Notes: generated by a model not told the origin, from the letters alone. Counted from the stretch's first letter, positions 8,227-17,566 are shown. The stretch: DNA of 64,000 nt from Nocardia rhamnosiphila NBRC 108938 (GCF_000720425.1 NZ_JOAJ01000012.1:109715-173714), one strand, 5' to 3'. A program made the numbers and translations.

Positions 8227-8293
8227 GCCGCCTCCAGGTCGCTCACTGTGGTGGTGATCGGACGAGTACCCGATCCGGCTACCATTCGACGCG

Positions 8294-9262
8294 ATGCACA
8301 TCGACTCGATGCTCGATTCGCTGGACGGCTTGTCCGTGGGGGATGCGCTGGGCCAGCAGTTCCCGGTCATGCGCCGGTCCATCGACGACCTCCGGGCAGG
8401 TGAGCTGCCCACCGAGCGGTCTTGGGCGTGGACCGACGACACCGAAATGGCCTGCAGCGTGGTCGCCGAACTCCTGCGCAACGGTGCGATCGACCAGGAT
8501 CGGCTCGCCACCGCTTTCGCGCGCCGGTTCCAGCCGCACCGTGACTACGGGTTCAACACGGTCGGGGTACTGCGCCGGATCGGCGCCGGCACACCCTGGC
8601 GGGACGCGGCCGGAGAGTTGTTCGAGCACCAGGGGTCCCGCGGTAACGGGGCGGCCATGCGGGTCGCCCCGCTGGGCGCCTGCTTCGCGGGCGATCCGCA
8701 ACGGATCGTCACCGAGGCCGCCCGATCGGCCGAGGTCACACATACCCACCCGGAGGGTATCGCCGGCGCGGTCGCGGTGGCGCTGGCCGCCGGCCTGGCC
8801 GCCCACACGCGGCGGGCCGGTGTCCGGCCCACCCCGGCGGAGTTCGTCACCGCCGTTCTCGACCGGCTGGCCGACAGTGAGACGACCCGGCTGATCCACC
8901 GGGCCCGGTCGATGCTGGGCGTCTCCGCGGCGGAGGCCGCGCACGAACTCGGCAACGGTTCGCTGGTCACCGCGCAGAACACGGTGCCGTTCACGATATG
9001 GGTGGCGGCGGCCACCCTCGAGGACTATCCGGCCGCGATCACCACCTGTATCGCGGCGGACGGCGATATCGACACCACCAGCGCCATCACCGGCGGTATC
9101 GTCGCCGCCCACACCGGCACCGGCACCGGCCGGGCCGGTGCGGTGCCGCGGCAGTGGCTCACCGCACGGGAACCGCTGCCCCGCTGGTTCGACCCGGAAC
9201 GCCGGCCGCCCCGGCCGACGGGGCTCGCCCGCGTGCGCCGTTGGTTGCCCGGCGGCTCGTGA
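8294..9262 (+). CDS. ADP-ribosylglycohydrolase family protein
   Basis: 322 residues with the metal-binding signature of the DraG/ARH family: SVGDALGQQFP at the N-terminus, WTDDTEMA near residue 46, HTHPEGIAGAVAVA near 150, and GDIDTTSAITGGIVAAH near 255. These enzymes use Mg2+ to remove ADP-ribose from proteins, nucleic acids or small molecules. The C-terminus has a basic extension after PRWFDPERR. ATG 8294 is the first start; no clear ribosome-binding site is seen. The neighbouring phage-type WDGH gene suggests a possible defence or phage-derived origin, which is unproven. Confidence 0.88.
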   Translation: MHIDSMLDSLDGLSVGDALGQQFPVMRRSIDDLRAGELPTERSWAWTDDTEMACSVVAELLRNGAIDQDRLATAFARRFQPHRDYGFNTVGVLRRIGAGTPWRDAAGELFEHQGSRGNGAAMRVAPLGACFAGDPQRIVTEAARSAEVTHTHPEGIAGAVAVALAAGLAAHTRRAGVRPTPAEFVTAVLDRLADSETTRLIHRARSMLGVSAAEAAHELGNGSLVTAQNTVPFTIWVAAATLEDYPAAITTCIAADGDIDTTSAITGGIVAAHTGTGTGRAGAVPRQWLTAREPLPRWFDPERRPPRPTGLARVRRWLPGGS

Positions 9263-9345
9263 CGGTCCGGCGAGCGCACCTGTTCATCGACTGTCGCCGA
9301 TCGAATTCCACGGCTCGCAGACACAGGCGGGGCCGGCCGGCGATC

Positions 9346-9699
9346 TCAGTGAATATGGTCCTGCCAGTCCGCCGGTACCCGATCCCGCGGCCCGGGCACG
9401 GTCTGCGAGCTCGGATGATCCCGCGGCGGCGCGAGTTCCGGGCCGGCCCCGTACATCTCACCGGACCGGTAGTCCCAGAACCAGTCCTCGCCCGGTTCGT
9501 AACTCTGCACGAACGGGTGCCCGGTCGCGGTGAAATGCGCGGTGGCATGCCGGGCGGGAGACGAATCACAGCAGCCGATATGACCGCACTGGGCACACCG
9601 CCGCAGATGCACCCACCAGCCCCGCGCCTGTTCGCATTCGACACACCCCGGGCCGCTGGGCGGCACGGCCGGGTCGATACCCTCGATGGCCTGAGACAT
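9346..9699 (-). CDS. UBP-type zinc-finger protein
   Basis: 117 residues from ATG 9699, 6 bases after GGAGG. The zinc ligands follow the ZnF-UBP pattern: CVECEQARGWWVHLRRC, CAQCGHIGCCD, then HATAHFTATGHPFVQSYEP and WFWDYRSGE. In eukaryotes this finger binds ubiquitin C-termini; short actinobacterial versions of about 90-120 residues are common and of unknown role. The tail is Pro-rich. Monocistronic as far as can be seen. Confidence 0.9.
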   Translation of the reverse strand: MSQAIEGIDPAVPPSGPGCVECEQARGWWVHLRRCAQCGHIGCCDSSPARHATAHFTATGHPFVQSYEPGEDWFWDYRSGEMYGAGPELAPPRDHPSSQTVPGPRDRVPADWQDHIH

Positions 9700-10105
9700 C
9701 ATGTACCTCCGCAAATGCCGATGGGGACGATTATCGCGCCGCACGCCGCCCGGGAGCAGCGCGGGGCCGGTAGCGAGAACGCGGACGCCGCCCGGCCACG
9801 ACCGGAACCCTACCGCGTCCGCGAGGCCGATCGCCGTACACGCGGACAGATCGTCCGAGGTCGATGGGCCTGCCCATCCCGTCCTCGGCCGAGCAGCCGG
9901 ACGTCGAGTCCGGCGAGATGGTCACGGCCGTAGCGACCGTATCGACGTCGCCGGTGTAGGCGGAGCAGAGCGCTCATCGCAGTTGACGAAACGGTCCGCC
10001 GGGTTCGCCGGCCACCGGCGCGGCCGTGTTCCGTTTCACCGGCCCGCACCCGGGTACGCGCCCGACGCCGGCAGTCGCCGGCCAGGGCAACGGGAGGAGA
10101 ACGGC
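9700..10105. other. Intergenic region without a convincing gene
   Basis: About 400 bases between the divergent zinc-finger and P450 genes. Open frames here have no family match and no ribosome-binding site. Only the P450 ribosome-binding site (GGGAGGA, 10092-10098) is clear. Confidence 0.5.
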
Positions 10106-11479
10106 ATGGCGGATGTGCACGCGCACCGGCTCACCGGAATCCGGGCGGCCACCACCCTGGTGGATCTGGGTTTCCCGGCAATCGCCGCGGGGGTGATCGC
10201 GCGCCGCCGGCCGATGCTCGGACTGCTGGAACGTCTCCGTGCCGACGAACGCGCGATCCAGCGGATCCGCGCCCTGCGCGCGGAGTTCGGCCGCGGACCG
10301 GTCGAACTGGTGGTGCCCGGCCGCCGGATCGTCGTGGTCCTCGACCCCGAGGATGTCGGCCGCGTACTCGATGAAGCACCCGCCCCGTTCGACCCGGCGA
10401 ATCGGGAGAAACGGGCCGCGCTGGGGCAGTTCCAGCCGCACGGCGTGCTGGTGTCGCAAGGACCGGTCCGCGAACGGCGGCGCGCGGTGAACGAGGCGGC
10501 ACTCGACACCGGCGCACCGCTGCACCGGCTCGCGACGCCGTTCGCGGCGAAGGTGGCCGACGAGGCACAGGATCTGCTCACCCGCGCCCGGGGGCGCGGG
10601 GTGCTGGACGCCGGTACGTTCACGGCCGCGTGGTGGCGGCTGGTGCGGCGGATCGCGCTCGGTGAGCGGGCGCGGCACGACGAGGCGATCACCGACGAGT
10701 TGTGGCGGCTGCGGTCGGCCGCGAACTGGTCGTTCCTGGCACCTCCGCACCGCAGACGCCGCGACCGGTTCCTCGCCCGGTTGTACGACTACGTGGAGTC
10801 GGCGGAACCGGAGAGCCTGGCGGGCGCGCTGGCCGCGGTACCCGCCGCCGGAGCGATCGACCCGGTGGGTCAGATGCCGCAGTGGTTGTTCGCCTTCGAC
10901 GCCGCCGGAACAGCGCTCTCGCGGACCCTGGCCCTACTGGCCGACCATCCGGACCAGCGGGCGCGGGCCCGCGCCGAAGCCGAGGACCCCGGCACCGCCG
11001 GACTGCGGCCCTACCTCCGGGCCTGCGTGCTCGAATCGATCCGGTTGTGGCCCACCACTCCGGTCATCCTGCGCGACACCACCGAGTGGACCCGGTGGCG
11101 GTCCGGCTCGGCGGAGTTCGCGCTGGAGCCCGGGGCGGCACTGGTGATCGTGGCTCCGGCCTTCCATCGCGATCGCGACACGCTACCGTTCGCCGACCGG
11201 TTCGTGCCCGAGATCTGGCTGGACGGGCGCGCACAGGAGTATCCGCAGTTGGTGCCGTTCAGCGCCGGCCCCGCCGAATGCCCGGGACGGAATCTGGTCT
11301 TGTTCGTCACCAGCGCACTGCTCGCGCATCTGGTGTCCGGGCCCGAACTACGCCTGCGCTCGCATCCGCCGCTCGGCCCCGCCGCACCGCTGCCCGCCAC
11401 CTTGAACAATTATGGGCTCGAGTTCTCGGTCGTGCCCGGCGCCGAAGCCCCGAGAATCGCGGACGCCACGCCGCGATGA
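10106..11479 (+). CDS. Cytochrome P450
   Basis: 457 residues. The heme-binding motif FSAGPAECPG places the Cys ligand at residue 392, the ExxR helix is ESIRLW, and the I-helix segment reads LFAFDAAGTALS. The I-helix lacks the usual acid-Thr pair (AGxDT), having AAGTA instead, so oxygen activation may differ. ATG 10106 has GGGAGGA 7 bases upstream; the same frame is open back to 9701 but without homology. No ferredoxin or reductase gene is adjacent. Substrate unknown. Confidence 0.88.
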   Translation: MADVHAHRLTGIRAATTLVDLGFPAIAAGVIARRRPMLGLLERLRADERAIQRIRALRAEFGRGPVELVVPGRRIVVVLDPEDVGRVLDEAPAPFDPANREKRAALGQFQPHGVLVSQGPVRERRRAVNEAALDTGAPLHRLATPFAAKVADEAQDLLTRARGRGVLDAGTFTAAWWRLVRRIALGERARHDEAITDELWRLRSAANWSFLAPPHRRRRDRFLARLYDYVESAEPESLAGALAAVPAAGAIDPVGQMPQWLFAFDAAGTALSRTLALLADHPDQRARARAEAEDPGTAGLRPYLRACVLESIRLWPTTPVILRDTTEWTRWRSGSAEFALEPGAALVIVAPAFHRDRDTLPFADRFVPEIWLDGRAQEYPQLVPFSAGPAECPGRNLVLFVTSALLAHLVSGPELRLRSHPPLGPAAPLPATLNNYGLEFSVVPGAEAPRIADATPR

Positions 11480-11529
11480 GCACGGCCACAGCGGCCCACC
11501 GGCTCGTCCCGGGTGGTCGCCACGCCCGG

Positions 11530-11937
11530 TCAGCCGAGCGTCGCGAGCAGGTTCCGGCAGGCCTGCTCGCAGCGGCGGCATGCCTCGGCGCACACCTCGC
11601 AGTGCTCGTGCATACCGGCATGCCGCAGGCATTCCTCCCGGCACGCCGCACATGCGGCGGCGCAGGCCTCGAGCAATGGCCGAGTCGGCGCGGTGCGACC
11701 GCCGGTGTGCCGGGTGAGCACGCGACCGGTGGTGTCACAGATCTCGGCACAGTCCAGGTCGGTGCGGACACAGGTGACCAGGTCGGCGACCGTGGCTTCG
11801 CTCAGGCAGGAGTCCGCGCACGCGGTGCACACCTGCGCGCAGGAGAAACATTCCTCGATGCACCGGGCCAGTGCGGTGCGGTCGATTCCGTCCAGGTCGT
11901 GCGGGTACAGGTCCAGCATTTCGGCCGCATGCGTCAT
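11530..11937 (-). CDS. Four-helix-bundle copper-binding protein
   Basis: 135 residues from ATG 11937 behind GAGGAG. It is very rich in Cys arranged as C-x3-C and C-x2-C pairs along amphipathic helices: CIEECFSCAQVCTACADSC, CVRTDLDCAEIC, CAAACAACREEC and CEVCAEACRRCEQAC. This is the pattern of Csp/DUF326 copper-storage proteins, which hold many Cu(I) ions inside a helix bundle. No signal peptide, so a cytosolic store. Convergent with the P450 gene. Confidence 0.92.
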   Translation of the reverse strand: MTHAAEMLDLYPHDLDGIDRTALARCIEECFSCAQVCTACADSCLSEATVADLVTCVRTDLDCAEICDTTGRVLTRHTGGRTAPTRPLLEACAAACAACREECLRHAGMHEHCEVCAEACRRCEQACRNLLATLG

Positions 11938-12054
11938 GGTGCGCTCCTCGCTCCGGTGGTCGGATTTCCCCGGCGTGCTACCCAGCGACCGGGCCCGCAC
12001 ACCTCCGCCGGGGAGGCGGCCCTCAGCGGGGTACCGCATACCGCGGCGCCGGAC

Positions 12055-13002
12055 TCAGGTGTGCAGAACCTCAGACGGGGGGCGTCCGTAGTGATGGCGG
12101 TAGGCGATCGCGAAGCGGCCCGGATGGGCGAAACCCCACCGGTGGGCGATGGTCGCGACGGTCCGCCCGTCCCCGGCCGCGGCGGCGCGCAGGTCATCGT
12201 GCGCGCCGGCCAGCCGCAGCCTGCGCAGGTACCGCAGCGGTGTCGTGCCGAGGTGACGCCGGAACGCCAGCTGCAGGGCGCGCGGCGTCACGAACGCCGC
12301 GGCCGCTACCTCCGTGATGGTCACATCCTCGTGCAGATGCGATTCGAGATAGGCCACCGCGCGGCGGACCGTCTCCGGGTGGGCGTCGCGGCGGTCGGCG
12401 GCCGCGGCCTCGGTCACCGCCGTGGTCGGCATGGTGGCGAGCACGGTCGCGGCGAGATAGTCGGCCCCGGTCGCGGCGAGCAGTGGACTGTCCGCGGTGG
12501 CGGGGTCGGTGGCGACCCGTTGCAGGTGGATGATCACCGCCGTCAGCTGCCGGTTCGCCGCCTGGCTCATGGCCCGGTGGCCACTGATCCGGACGGGGTC
12601 CGCCGGATCGGCGGTGGTCGCGAGACGGTCCAGCAGCTCCGGGCCGAACATGGTGATGTCGTAGCGCGCGGAGCGGATCACCCCGGAATACGGCAGATCG
12701 TGCGGGGTGAGCAGGCCGGAGTCGCCGGGGGTGAAGGTGTCGCGACCCTCACCGTGGTAATCCTCCTCGACCGTCCCGGAGTGCACCGTCACCAGGCAGA
12801 CCTTGTTCAGCGGGTCGGCGTCGTAGGCCATATCGAAACCCAGGTCCAGCCGGTCGAGACTGACCGGGCCGAGCATGTCGCGGCGGATGCGGGTGCGCAC
12901 CCCGCGTGGGCTGTCGTTGCCGATCTGCATCTGGGTGTAGGCGTCGTTGAGGAATGCCTCGGTCGCACCGAGGTCCTCGCTGTCGAACGCCAGACTCTGC
13001 AT
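12055..13002 (-). CDS. AraC family transcriptional regulator
   Basis: 315 residues from ATG 13002 behind GAGAGG; the frame continues upstream to 13287 without homology. The N-terminal part (about 10-190) is the AraC-binding-like sensor domain. The C-terminal 100 residues carry the two helix-turn-helix motifs: DVTITEVAAAAFVTPRALQLAFRRHLG and the conserved second part RTVATIAHRWGFAHPGRFAIAYRHHYG. Effector unknown. It is transcribed away from the sigma-factor gene. Confidence 0.88.
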   Translation of the reverse strand: MQSLAFDSEDLGATEAFLNDAYTQMQIGNDSPRGVRTRIRRDMLGPVSLDRLDLGFDMAYDADPLNKVCLVTVHSGTVEEDYHGEGRDTFTPGDSGLLTPHDLPYSGVIRSARYDITMFGPELLDRLATTADPADPVRISGHRAMSQAANRQLTAVIIHLQRVATDPATADSPLLAATGADYLAATVLATMPTTAVTEAAAADRRDAHPETVRRAVAYLESHLHEDVTITEVAAAAFVTPRALQLAFRRHLGTTPLRYLRRLRLAGAHDDLRAAAAGDGRTVATIAHRWGFAHPGRFAIAYRHHYGRPPSEVLHT

Positions 13003-13469
13003 GAACAGCCTCTCGTCGGGTCGAACGCACCATCGGCGGTCGTACAAGTGGAACGATGGTCGTTCTCTTCTACGACACCATGTGTACTCGCCCGGATCAA
13101 ACCGGTCGACGAACGCTGTGACCCCGACGACCCGCCGATTCCCGGCAGGCGGCTCCTGGGAGAAGCCCGCACCACGCTCATGACCGCCACGCACCGAGCC
13201 GAAAGGCCGACGCATTGCCGGTCGTGCTGTCGCCCCCGGACGGGACGCCCGGAGGCGTCCAGTATCCGCGACCGGAGGCGCCCGCATGCGCGGAGCGACC
13301 TGCCGGCCGCCTCGGCTATCCGGAAAACGCAGCCCACCGACCTCGGCGATTCACAAAACGAAAGAAGCGGGTCGATCTTGATTGCTGACGCCGCGAGGCG
13401 GTAGCCGGGGATCGTGTCGCCCTCCGACGGCGCCGATCGAGGCGGAGGCAACGGAAAGCGAGGTTCTCG
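13003..13469. other. Divergent intergenic region
   Basis: 467 bases between the AraC and sigma-factor starts, probably holding both promoters. Frames here show no family match. I see no strong operator or SigB/SigF-type -10 that I could defend. Confidence 0.5.
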
Positions 13470-14291
13470 ATGACGACTGTGGCCGCATACGACTCCCCCA
13501 CCACCGCGCGGCGGGCCAGCCGCGGTACCGACAGCTACGACGGGATCGAGCCGCTCTTGGAGCAGCTCGCGGAGATGGACAGCGACGACCCCGGGCGACC
13601 GGAGTTGCGCGAGGAGATCATGCGGCGTTGCCTGCCGCTCGCCGATCACATCGCGCGCCGGTTCACCGGCCGCGGGGAAACCTACGACGATCTGCACCAG
13701 ATCGCCTCCCTGGGCCTGGTGCTGGCCGTGGACCGTTACGACGCGACCCGGGGCGCCAACTTCCTGGCCTTCGCGGTGCCCACCATCATGGGCGAGGTTC
13801 GCCGCCATTTCCGCGACCACACCTGGGCGGTCCGCGTCCCGCGGCGGTTGAAGGAAACCCAGCTCGCCCTCGGCCCCACCATCGAACGCCTCAGCCAGGA
13901 GCTCGGCCGCACCCCGACCGCGCTCGATATCGCCGTGGCCATGAATCTCGACCTCAACGAGGTCACCCAGGCACTGCTGGCCGGGAATGCCTACCGCACC
14001 GATTCGCTCGACGCCTCGGTGGAGCAGAACGACAACAGCGGGACGGCGGCGAAGAGCGCCGACACCCTCGGCGACGAGGATCCGTCCTACGAGCTCACCG
14101 AGAACGCCCTGACCATCGCACCCCTGCTGCGGGACCTACCGGCCCGCGACCAGCGGGTGCTGCATATGCGATTCTTCGAGAACCGCACCCAGGCGCAGAT
14201 CGCGGCCGAACTGAATGTCTCCCAGATGCAGATCTCGCGCATTCTGTCGCGGACACTGGCACTCCTGCGCGACCGCGCCCTGCGTGACTGA
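13470..14291 (+). CDS. SigB/SigF/SigG-family RNA polymerase sigma factor
   Basis: 273 residues. Region 2 is clear (ETYDDLHQIASLGLVLAVDRYD then FAVPTIMGEVRRHFRD, around 67-115), region 3 follows (LSQELGRTPTALDIAVAM), and region 4 ends the protein (VLHMRFFENRTQAQIAAELNVSQMQISRILSR). This is a group 3 stress-type sigma factor. ATG 13470 is preceded by GCGAGG. No anti-sigma or anti-anti-sigma gene is adjacent, so the partner switch must be elsewhere. A strong hairpin terminator follows. Confidence 0.92.
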   Translation: MTTVAAYDSPTTARRASRGTDSYDGIEPLLEQLAEMDSDDPGRPELREEIMRRCLPLADHIARRFTGRGETYDDLHQIASLGLVLAVDRYDATRGANFLAFAVPTIMGEVRRHFRDHTWAVRVPRRLKETQLALGPTIERLSQELGRTPTALDIAVAMNLDLNEVTQALLAGNAYRTDSLDASVEQNDNSGTAAKSADTLGDEDPSYELTENALTIAPLLRDLPARDQRVLHMRFFENRTQAQIAAELNVSQMQISRILSRTLALLRDRALRD

Positions 14292-14316
14292 CCGCCCGGC
14301 GACCGCGGACGGCACT

Positions 14317-14369
14317 GCTCCGGCCGAGCGTCGCGGGGGCGAATCGCCTCGCGGACGCTCGGCCGGAGC
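14317..14369. terminator. Strong bidirectional hairpin terminator
   Basis: Perfect 16-bp stem (14317-14332 with 14354-14369, left arm GCTCCGGCCGAGCGTC) around a 21-base loop. It lies between the convergent sigma-factor and TetR genes. Confidence 0.85.
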
Positions 14370-14397
14370 ATCGGTCACCGGTGACGACGAACGGTTC

Positions 14398-14985
14398 TCA
14401 CTTCGCGGGCATCGCGTACCGGCCCATGAGCTCCTCGACGAACGCCCGCAGCTCGGCATGCCCCTGCCGCATCCCCACCGCCCCTTCGTTGCCGAGGATG
14501 CGCGCCGCGCCGGTGAGCAGCATCGAGACCACGACGGGCGGGAATCGCTCCAGATCGACACCGTGCGCACGCAGTACGAGGGTTACGGCCGCGGTCTCGA
14601 TATCCCGGACCCGCTCGGCGTACGCCTTGAGTTCGACGCCGACCGCTTTGCGATGGTTGGCCAGCGCCATGAACTCGGTGTTCAACTGGGTGAACCGGTC
14701 GTCGGTATTGATCTCCCACAGCGCCTGGAGCGGGTCGGCGGCGGTGAGCGCCTGCCGCATTCGCTCCAGCGCGCGCTCGGCGCCCGCCCGCATGACGGCG
14801 ACGAACAGCTCGTCCATCGTGGGAAAGTAGTAGTAGACCAGCGCGGATCTCACTCCGGCCTGTGCCGCGACCCGGCGCGATGTGGCCGCGGCGTACCCCT
14901 CTTCACGGATGATCTGAGCGGTCGCCTCCATGAGCCGGAGCCGCGTTCCGGCCTCGTCGGTCCTGGTCGCACGCTTCGTGGCCAT
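14398..14985 (-). CDS. TetR family transcriptional regulator
   Basis: 195 residues. N-terminal TetR helix-turn-helix is typical: IIREEGYAAATSRRVAAQAGVRSALVYYYFPTMDELF (about 25-60). The C-terminal ligand domain is not assignable. A perfect 20-bp palindrome lies 104 bp upstream of the start, a likely site for autoregulation. It follows the flavin-monooxygenase gene in the same direction, so it may also be co-regulated with it. Confidence 0.9.
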   Translation of the reverse strand: MATKRATRTDEAGTRLRLMEATAQIIREEGYAAATSRRVAAQAGVRSALVYYYFPTMDELFVAVMRAGAERALERMRQALTAADPLQALWEINTDDRFTQLNTEFMALANHRKAVGVELKAYAERVRDIETAAVTLVLRAHGVDLERFPPVVVSMLLTGAARILGNEGAVGMRQGHAELRAFVEELMGRYAMPAK

Positions 14986-15088
14986 TCAGCGACACCACCC
15001 GGACGCGTTCCCGGCAAGCGTGTTCGCGCGCGCCGCCACACTCCTCGGCCGGCCGAAGCGGCACATGGTAGTCATGCCGCACCTTAAC

Positions 15089-15108
15089 ATTTGATCGATC
15101 GATCAAAT
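15089..15108. promoter_or_regulatory. Perfect 20-bp palindrome, probable TetR operator
   Basis: ATTTGATCGATCGATCAAAT is fully self-complementary. It lies in the 204-bp gap between the monooxygenase stop and the TetR start. Length and symmetry fit a TetR dimer site; binding is inferred. Confidence 0.6.
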
Positions 15109-15189
15109 TCGGCCGCTTCGGCTCGCCGACCCCGCACCGATAATCAGGCCCATCGGTCGGCACCGTCCGGCAAGTGCCCCGTTCCCGGT

Positions 15190-16368
15190 TCAGATCATCG
15201 AGCGGTGCATGCCCTGCGGTTCCCCACCCAGCTGCGTCAACGCCGAGGCGTGGAAGATGTAGCCGGGCACATGGATCGCGTGCGCCAGCCCGGCGTGCGC
15301 GTCGCGGAAGAACCGCTGCATGGGGAACCGGTAGTGCAGCGCTCCGCCACCGGACCTGGCGAAGATTTCGTCCACCGCGCGGACCGCGCGCCATGCCGCC
15401 GCGGTCTGGGTGCGCCGGCCGATCGCGCGTTCCTCGAAGCCGACTTCCCGGCCCTTTTCCGTACTGTCCCAGAACCGGTCGACGTTCTCGAGCAGCGCCG
15501 CCCGGGAGGCGGCGATTTCGGCGGCCGCCTCTCCGATCGCGAACAGGATGTACGGATCCTCCTTGATCGGGATACCGGTCACCGCGACCCGCTCCCGCTG
15601 GGCGGCGATATGGCAGGCCAGCGCTCCCTCGGCGATACCGATCACCGCGGAGGTGATACCCAGCGGGAACATGCAGGAGAAGGGCATCCGGTACAGGGTC
15701 TCGGTACGGCCCGCCCGGCGCACGGCGGTACCGTCCATGACTTTCGCGGCCGACAGTGTGCGGTAGGCGGGGACGAACGCGTTCCGCACGATCAGGTCCT
15801 TGGATCCCGTACCGCGCAATCCGATCACATCCCAGGAGTCCGCGACGATCTCGTAGTCGGACCGGGGCAGGATCACGTGCAGCGAATCCGGCGGCAGCAC
15901 CGGTTTGCCGGCGGCATCGCCGACCAGCGCGCCCAGGAACGCCCACTGGCAGTGGTCGGTGCCGGAGGAGAACGACCAGCGTCCGTTGAGCAGGTAGCCG
16001 CCGTCGACAGGGGTGGCCACGCCCATCGGCGCGTACGGTGACGCGACCCAGGTGTCCGGATCGGTGCCCCAGATCTCCTCCTGTACCCGGGGATCGGCGA
16101 AGGCGAGCTCCCACGGGTGCACGCCGACGATCCCGGTGACCCAGCCCGCCGCACCGTCCATGGCGGCGATGGCCATGGTGGTCTCCGCGAATTCACGGGG
16201 ATGGCATTCGAGTCCGCCGTACGTTTTCGGTTGCAGCATCCGTATCGCACCGGATTCGCGGAGTCGGCGCGCCGAGGTGTCGGCGAGGCGCATGAGCCTG
16301 TCGCCTTCGGTTCCCGCGGCGCGGATTTCTTCCGCGTACTGCTCGATCCGGTCCGTTACCCGACCCAT
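15190..16368 (-). CDS. Flavin-dependent monooxygenase, acyl-CoA dehydrogenase fold (HsaA-like)
   Basis: 392 residues from ATG 16368. The whole protein follows the group D two-component monooxygenase / acyl-CoA dehydrogenase fold: LQPKTYGGLECHPREF, MDGAAGWVTGIVGVHPWELA, NGRWSFSSGTDHCQWAFLGA and a C-terminal helix bundle with GGGALHYRFPMQRFFRDAHAG. Length equals HsaA (about 394), which hydroxylates 3-HSA in cholesterol catabolism with HsaB as flavin reductase. No reductase gene is adjacent. The surrounding ligase, SDR and thiolase genes support a role in ring or lipid catabolism, but a substrate is not determined. Confidence 0.82.
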   Translation of the reverse strand: MGRVTDRIEQYAEEIRAAGTEGDRLMRLADTSARRLRESGAIRMLQPKTYGGLECHPREFAETTMAIAAMDGAAGWVTGIVGVHPWELAFADPRVQEEIWGTDPDTWVASPYAPMGVATPVDGGYLLNGRWSFSSGTDHCQWAFLGALVGDAAGKPVLPPDSLHVILPRSDYEIVADSWDVIGLRGTGSKDLIVRNAFVPAYRTLSAAKVMDGTAVRRAGRTETLYRMPFSCMFPLGITSAVIGIAEGALACHIAAQRERVAVTGIPIKEDPYILFAIGEAAAEIAASRAALLENVDRFWDSTEKGREVGFEERAIGRRTQTAAAWRAVRAVDEIFARSGGGALHYRFPMQRFFRDAHAGLAHAIHVPGYIFHASALTQLGGEPQGMHRSMI

Positions 16369-16531
16369 GGCTCCCACTTCCTGTTCGATATCCCGCCGCC
16401 GCGCGGTGCGCGCGGCCGCGGCGCCGCGGAGACGCCGTAGACCCACGCCTTCCCGTCGCCGAGGCTGCCAGCCGTTTCGCTGTTCTGTCCGAGGACCTTC
16501 CGGTGAGCGAGACGATCACCGGGCCGGTGGC

Positions 16532-17374
16532 TCAGTGCGAGCCCAGCGCTTCCAGCGGTCGAACGCCTGCGGTCGGCTCCGTCCGGTCGCGAGGGCCGGG
16601 GAACAGGGTGCGCGAGATCTCGCGGGACAGGTTCATCACCAGTGGCGCGACCCGGTCGAGCCGCGCGGTGCTCGCGTCGCCGCACAATGAGACCGCGGCG
16701 ACCGGACCGGCGTCACCGCGCACCGCGGCGCCGACACAGGCCACCCCGGACGCCGATTCGCTGTCGTCGAAGGCGAGTCCGCCGCGCAGCCGGATGCGGC
16801 TGAGTTCGTGGTGCAGGCTCGCGCGCTCGGCGATCGTCCGGCCGGTGCGGCGGGGCAGGGACGGGCGGTAGAGGCGGTCGATCGACTCCGGTTCCAGGGC
16901 CGCCAGGATCGCTTTTCCACCGGCCGTGGCATAGGCCGGGGCGGACCCGCCCACCCGGGAGGGCAGCCGGGTGGCGAACCGCCCACCGACCTTGTCGAGG
17001 TAGACGGTGTCGCCGCCGTCGAGCACCGTCAGGTGCACCACCAGGCCGGTCCGCAGGTGTAGTTCATGCAGCAACGGGGCCGCCGCCGCCCGGATCCGGT
17101 CGTGCCCGTCCCCGCCGAGACCGCGTGCGCGGCGGCCGAGCGCGTAGCCGAGGGAGGTGTGCTCGACCCAAGCGGACTCGGTGAGCTGGTGCAGGATGCG
17201 GTAGACGGTGGAGCGCGGCAGCCGCGCGCGCCGCGCGACCTCCTCGAGGGACAGCCGCGAGCTCCGGTTGTCGAACGCATCCAGGATCCGGGTCATCCGC
17301 TCGACCATGGACAGCGGCAGGTCCGGTTCGCCGGTCTGCTCGGCAGTGCCGTTCCCCGAATCAATGATGGTCAT
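16532..17374 (-). CDS. IclR family transcriptional regulator
   Basis: 280 residues from ATG 17374, 6 bases after GGAG. The N-terminal winged helix (RILDAFDNRSSRLSLEEVARRARLPRSTVYRILHQL) and the C-terminal effector domain (GLVVHLTVLDGGDTVYLDKVGG, YATAGGKAILAAL, GVACVGAAVRG) are typical. IclR proteins sense small organic acids, often aromatic or acyl intermediates. It lies between the monooxygenase and SDR genes, all on the minus strand, and is a candidate for binding the inverted repeat at 18358. Confidence 0.9.
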   Translation of the reverse strand: MTIIDSGNGTAEQTGEPDLPLSMVERMTRILDAFDNRSSRLSLEEVARRARLPRSTVYRILHQLTESAWVEHTSLGYALGRRARGLGGDGHDRIRAAAAPLLHELHLRTGLVVHLTVLDGGDTVYLDKVGGRFATRLPSRVGGSAPAYATAGGKAILAALEPESIDRLYRPSLPRRTGRTIAERASLHHELSRIRLRGGLAFDDSESASGVACVGAAVRGDAGPVAAVSLCGDASTARLDRVAPLVMNLSREISRTLFPGPRDRTEPTAGVRPLEALGSH

Positions 17375-17566
17375 CGACTTCTCCAAAAGAGCTGTTCAGA
17401 AGCCTTTCATAGGCAAAAACTGAAATTGATTCTCGCACCACAGTAACACTCGCCGGCTCCCGCGGAGCGGAAACGACGAGTTACCCGCGAGCACAGCTCA
17501 TGACCCGGCCCGGACGAGTCCGGCGGCCGCCGCGCGTACCACTCCCCCGTGAACCTGCCCGCGTCC

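Noticed and set aside
10702..13404. A 900-codon plus-strand open frame
   Set aside because: It runs antisense or out of frame through the P450, copper-binding and AraC genes, all of which have clear family motifs. Long shadow frames are expected at this GC content.
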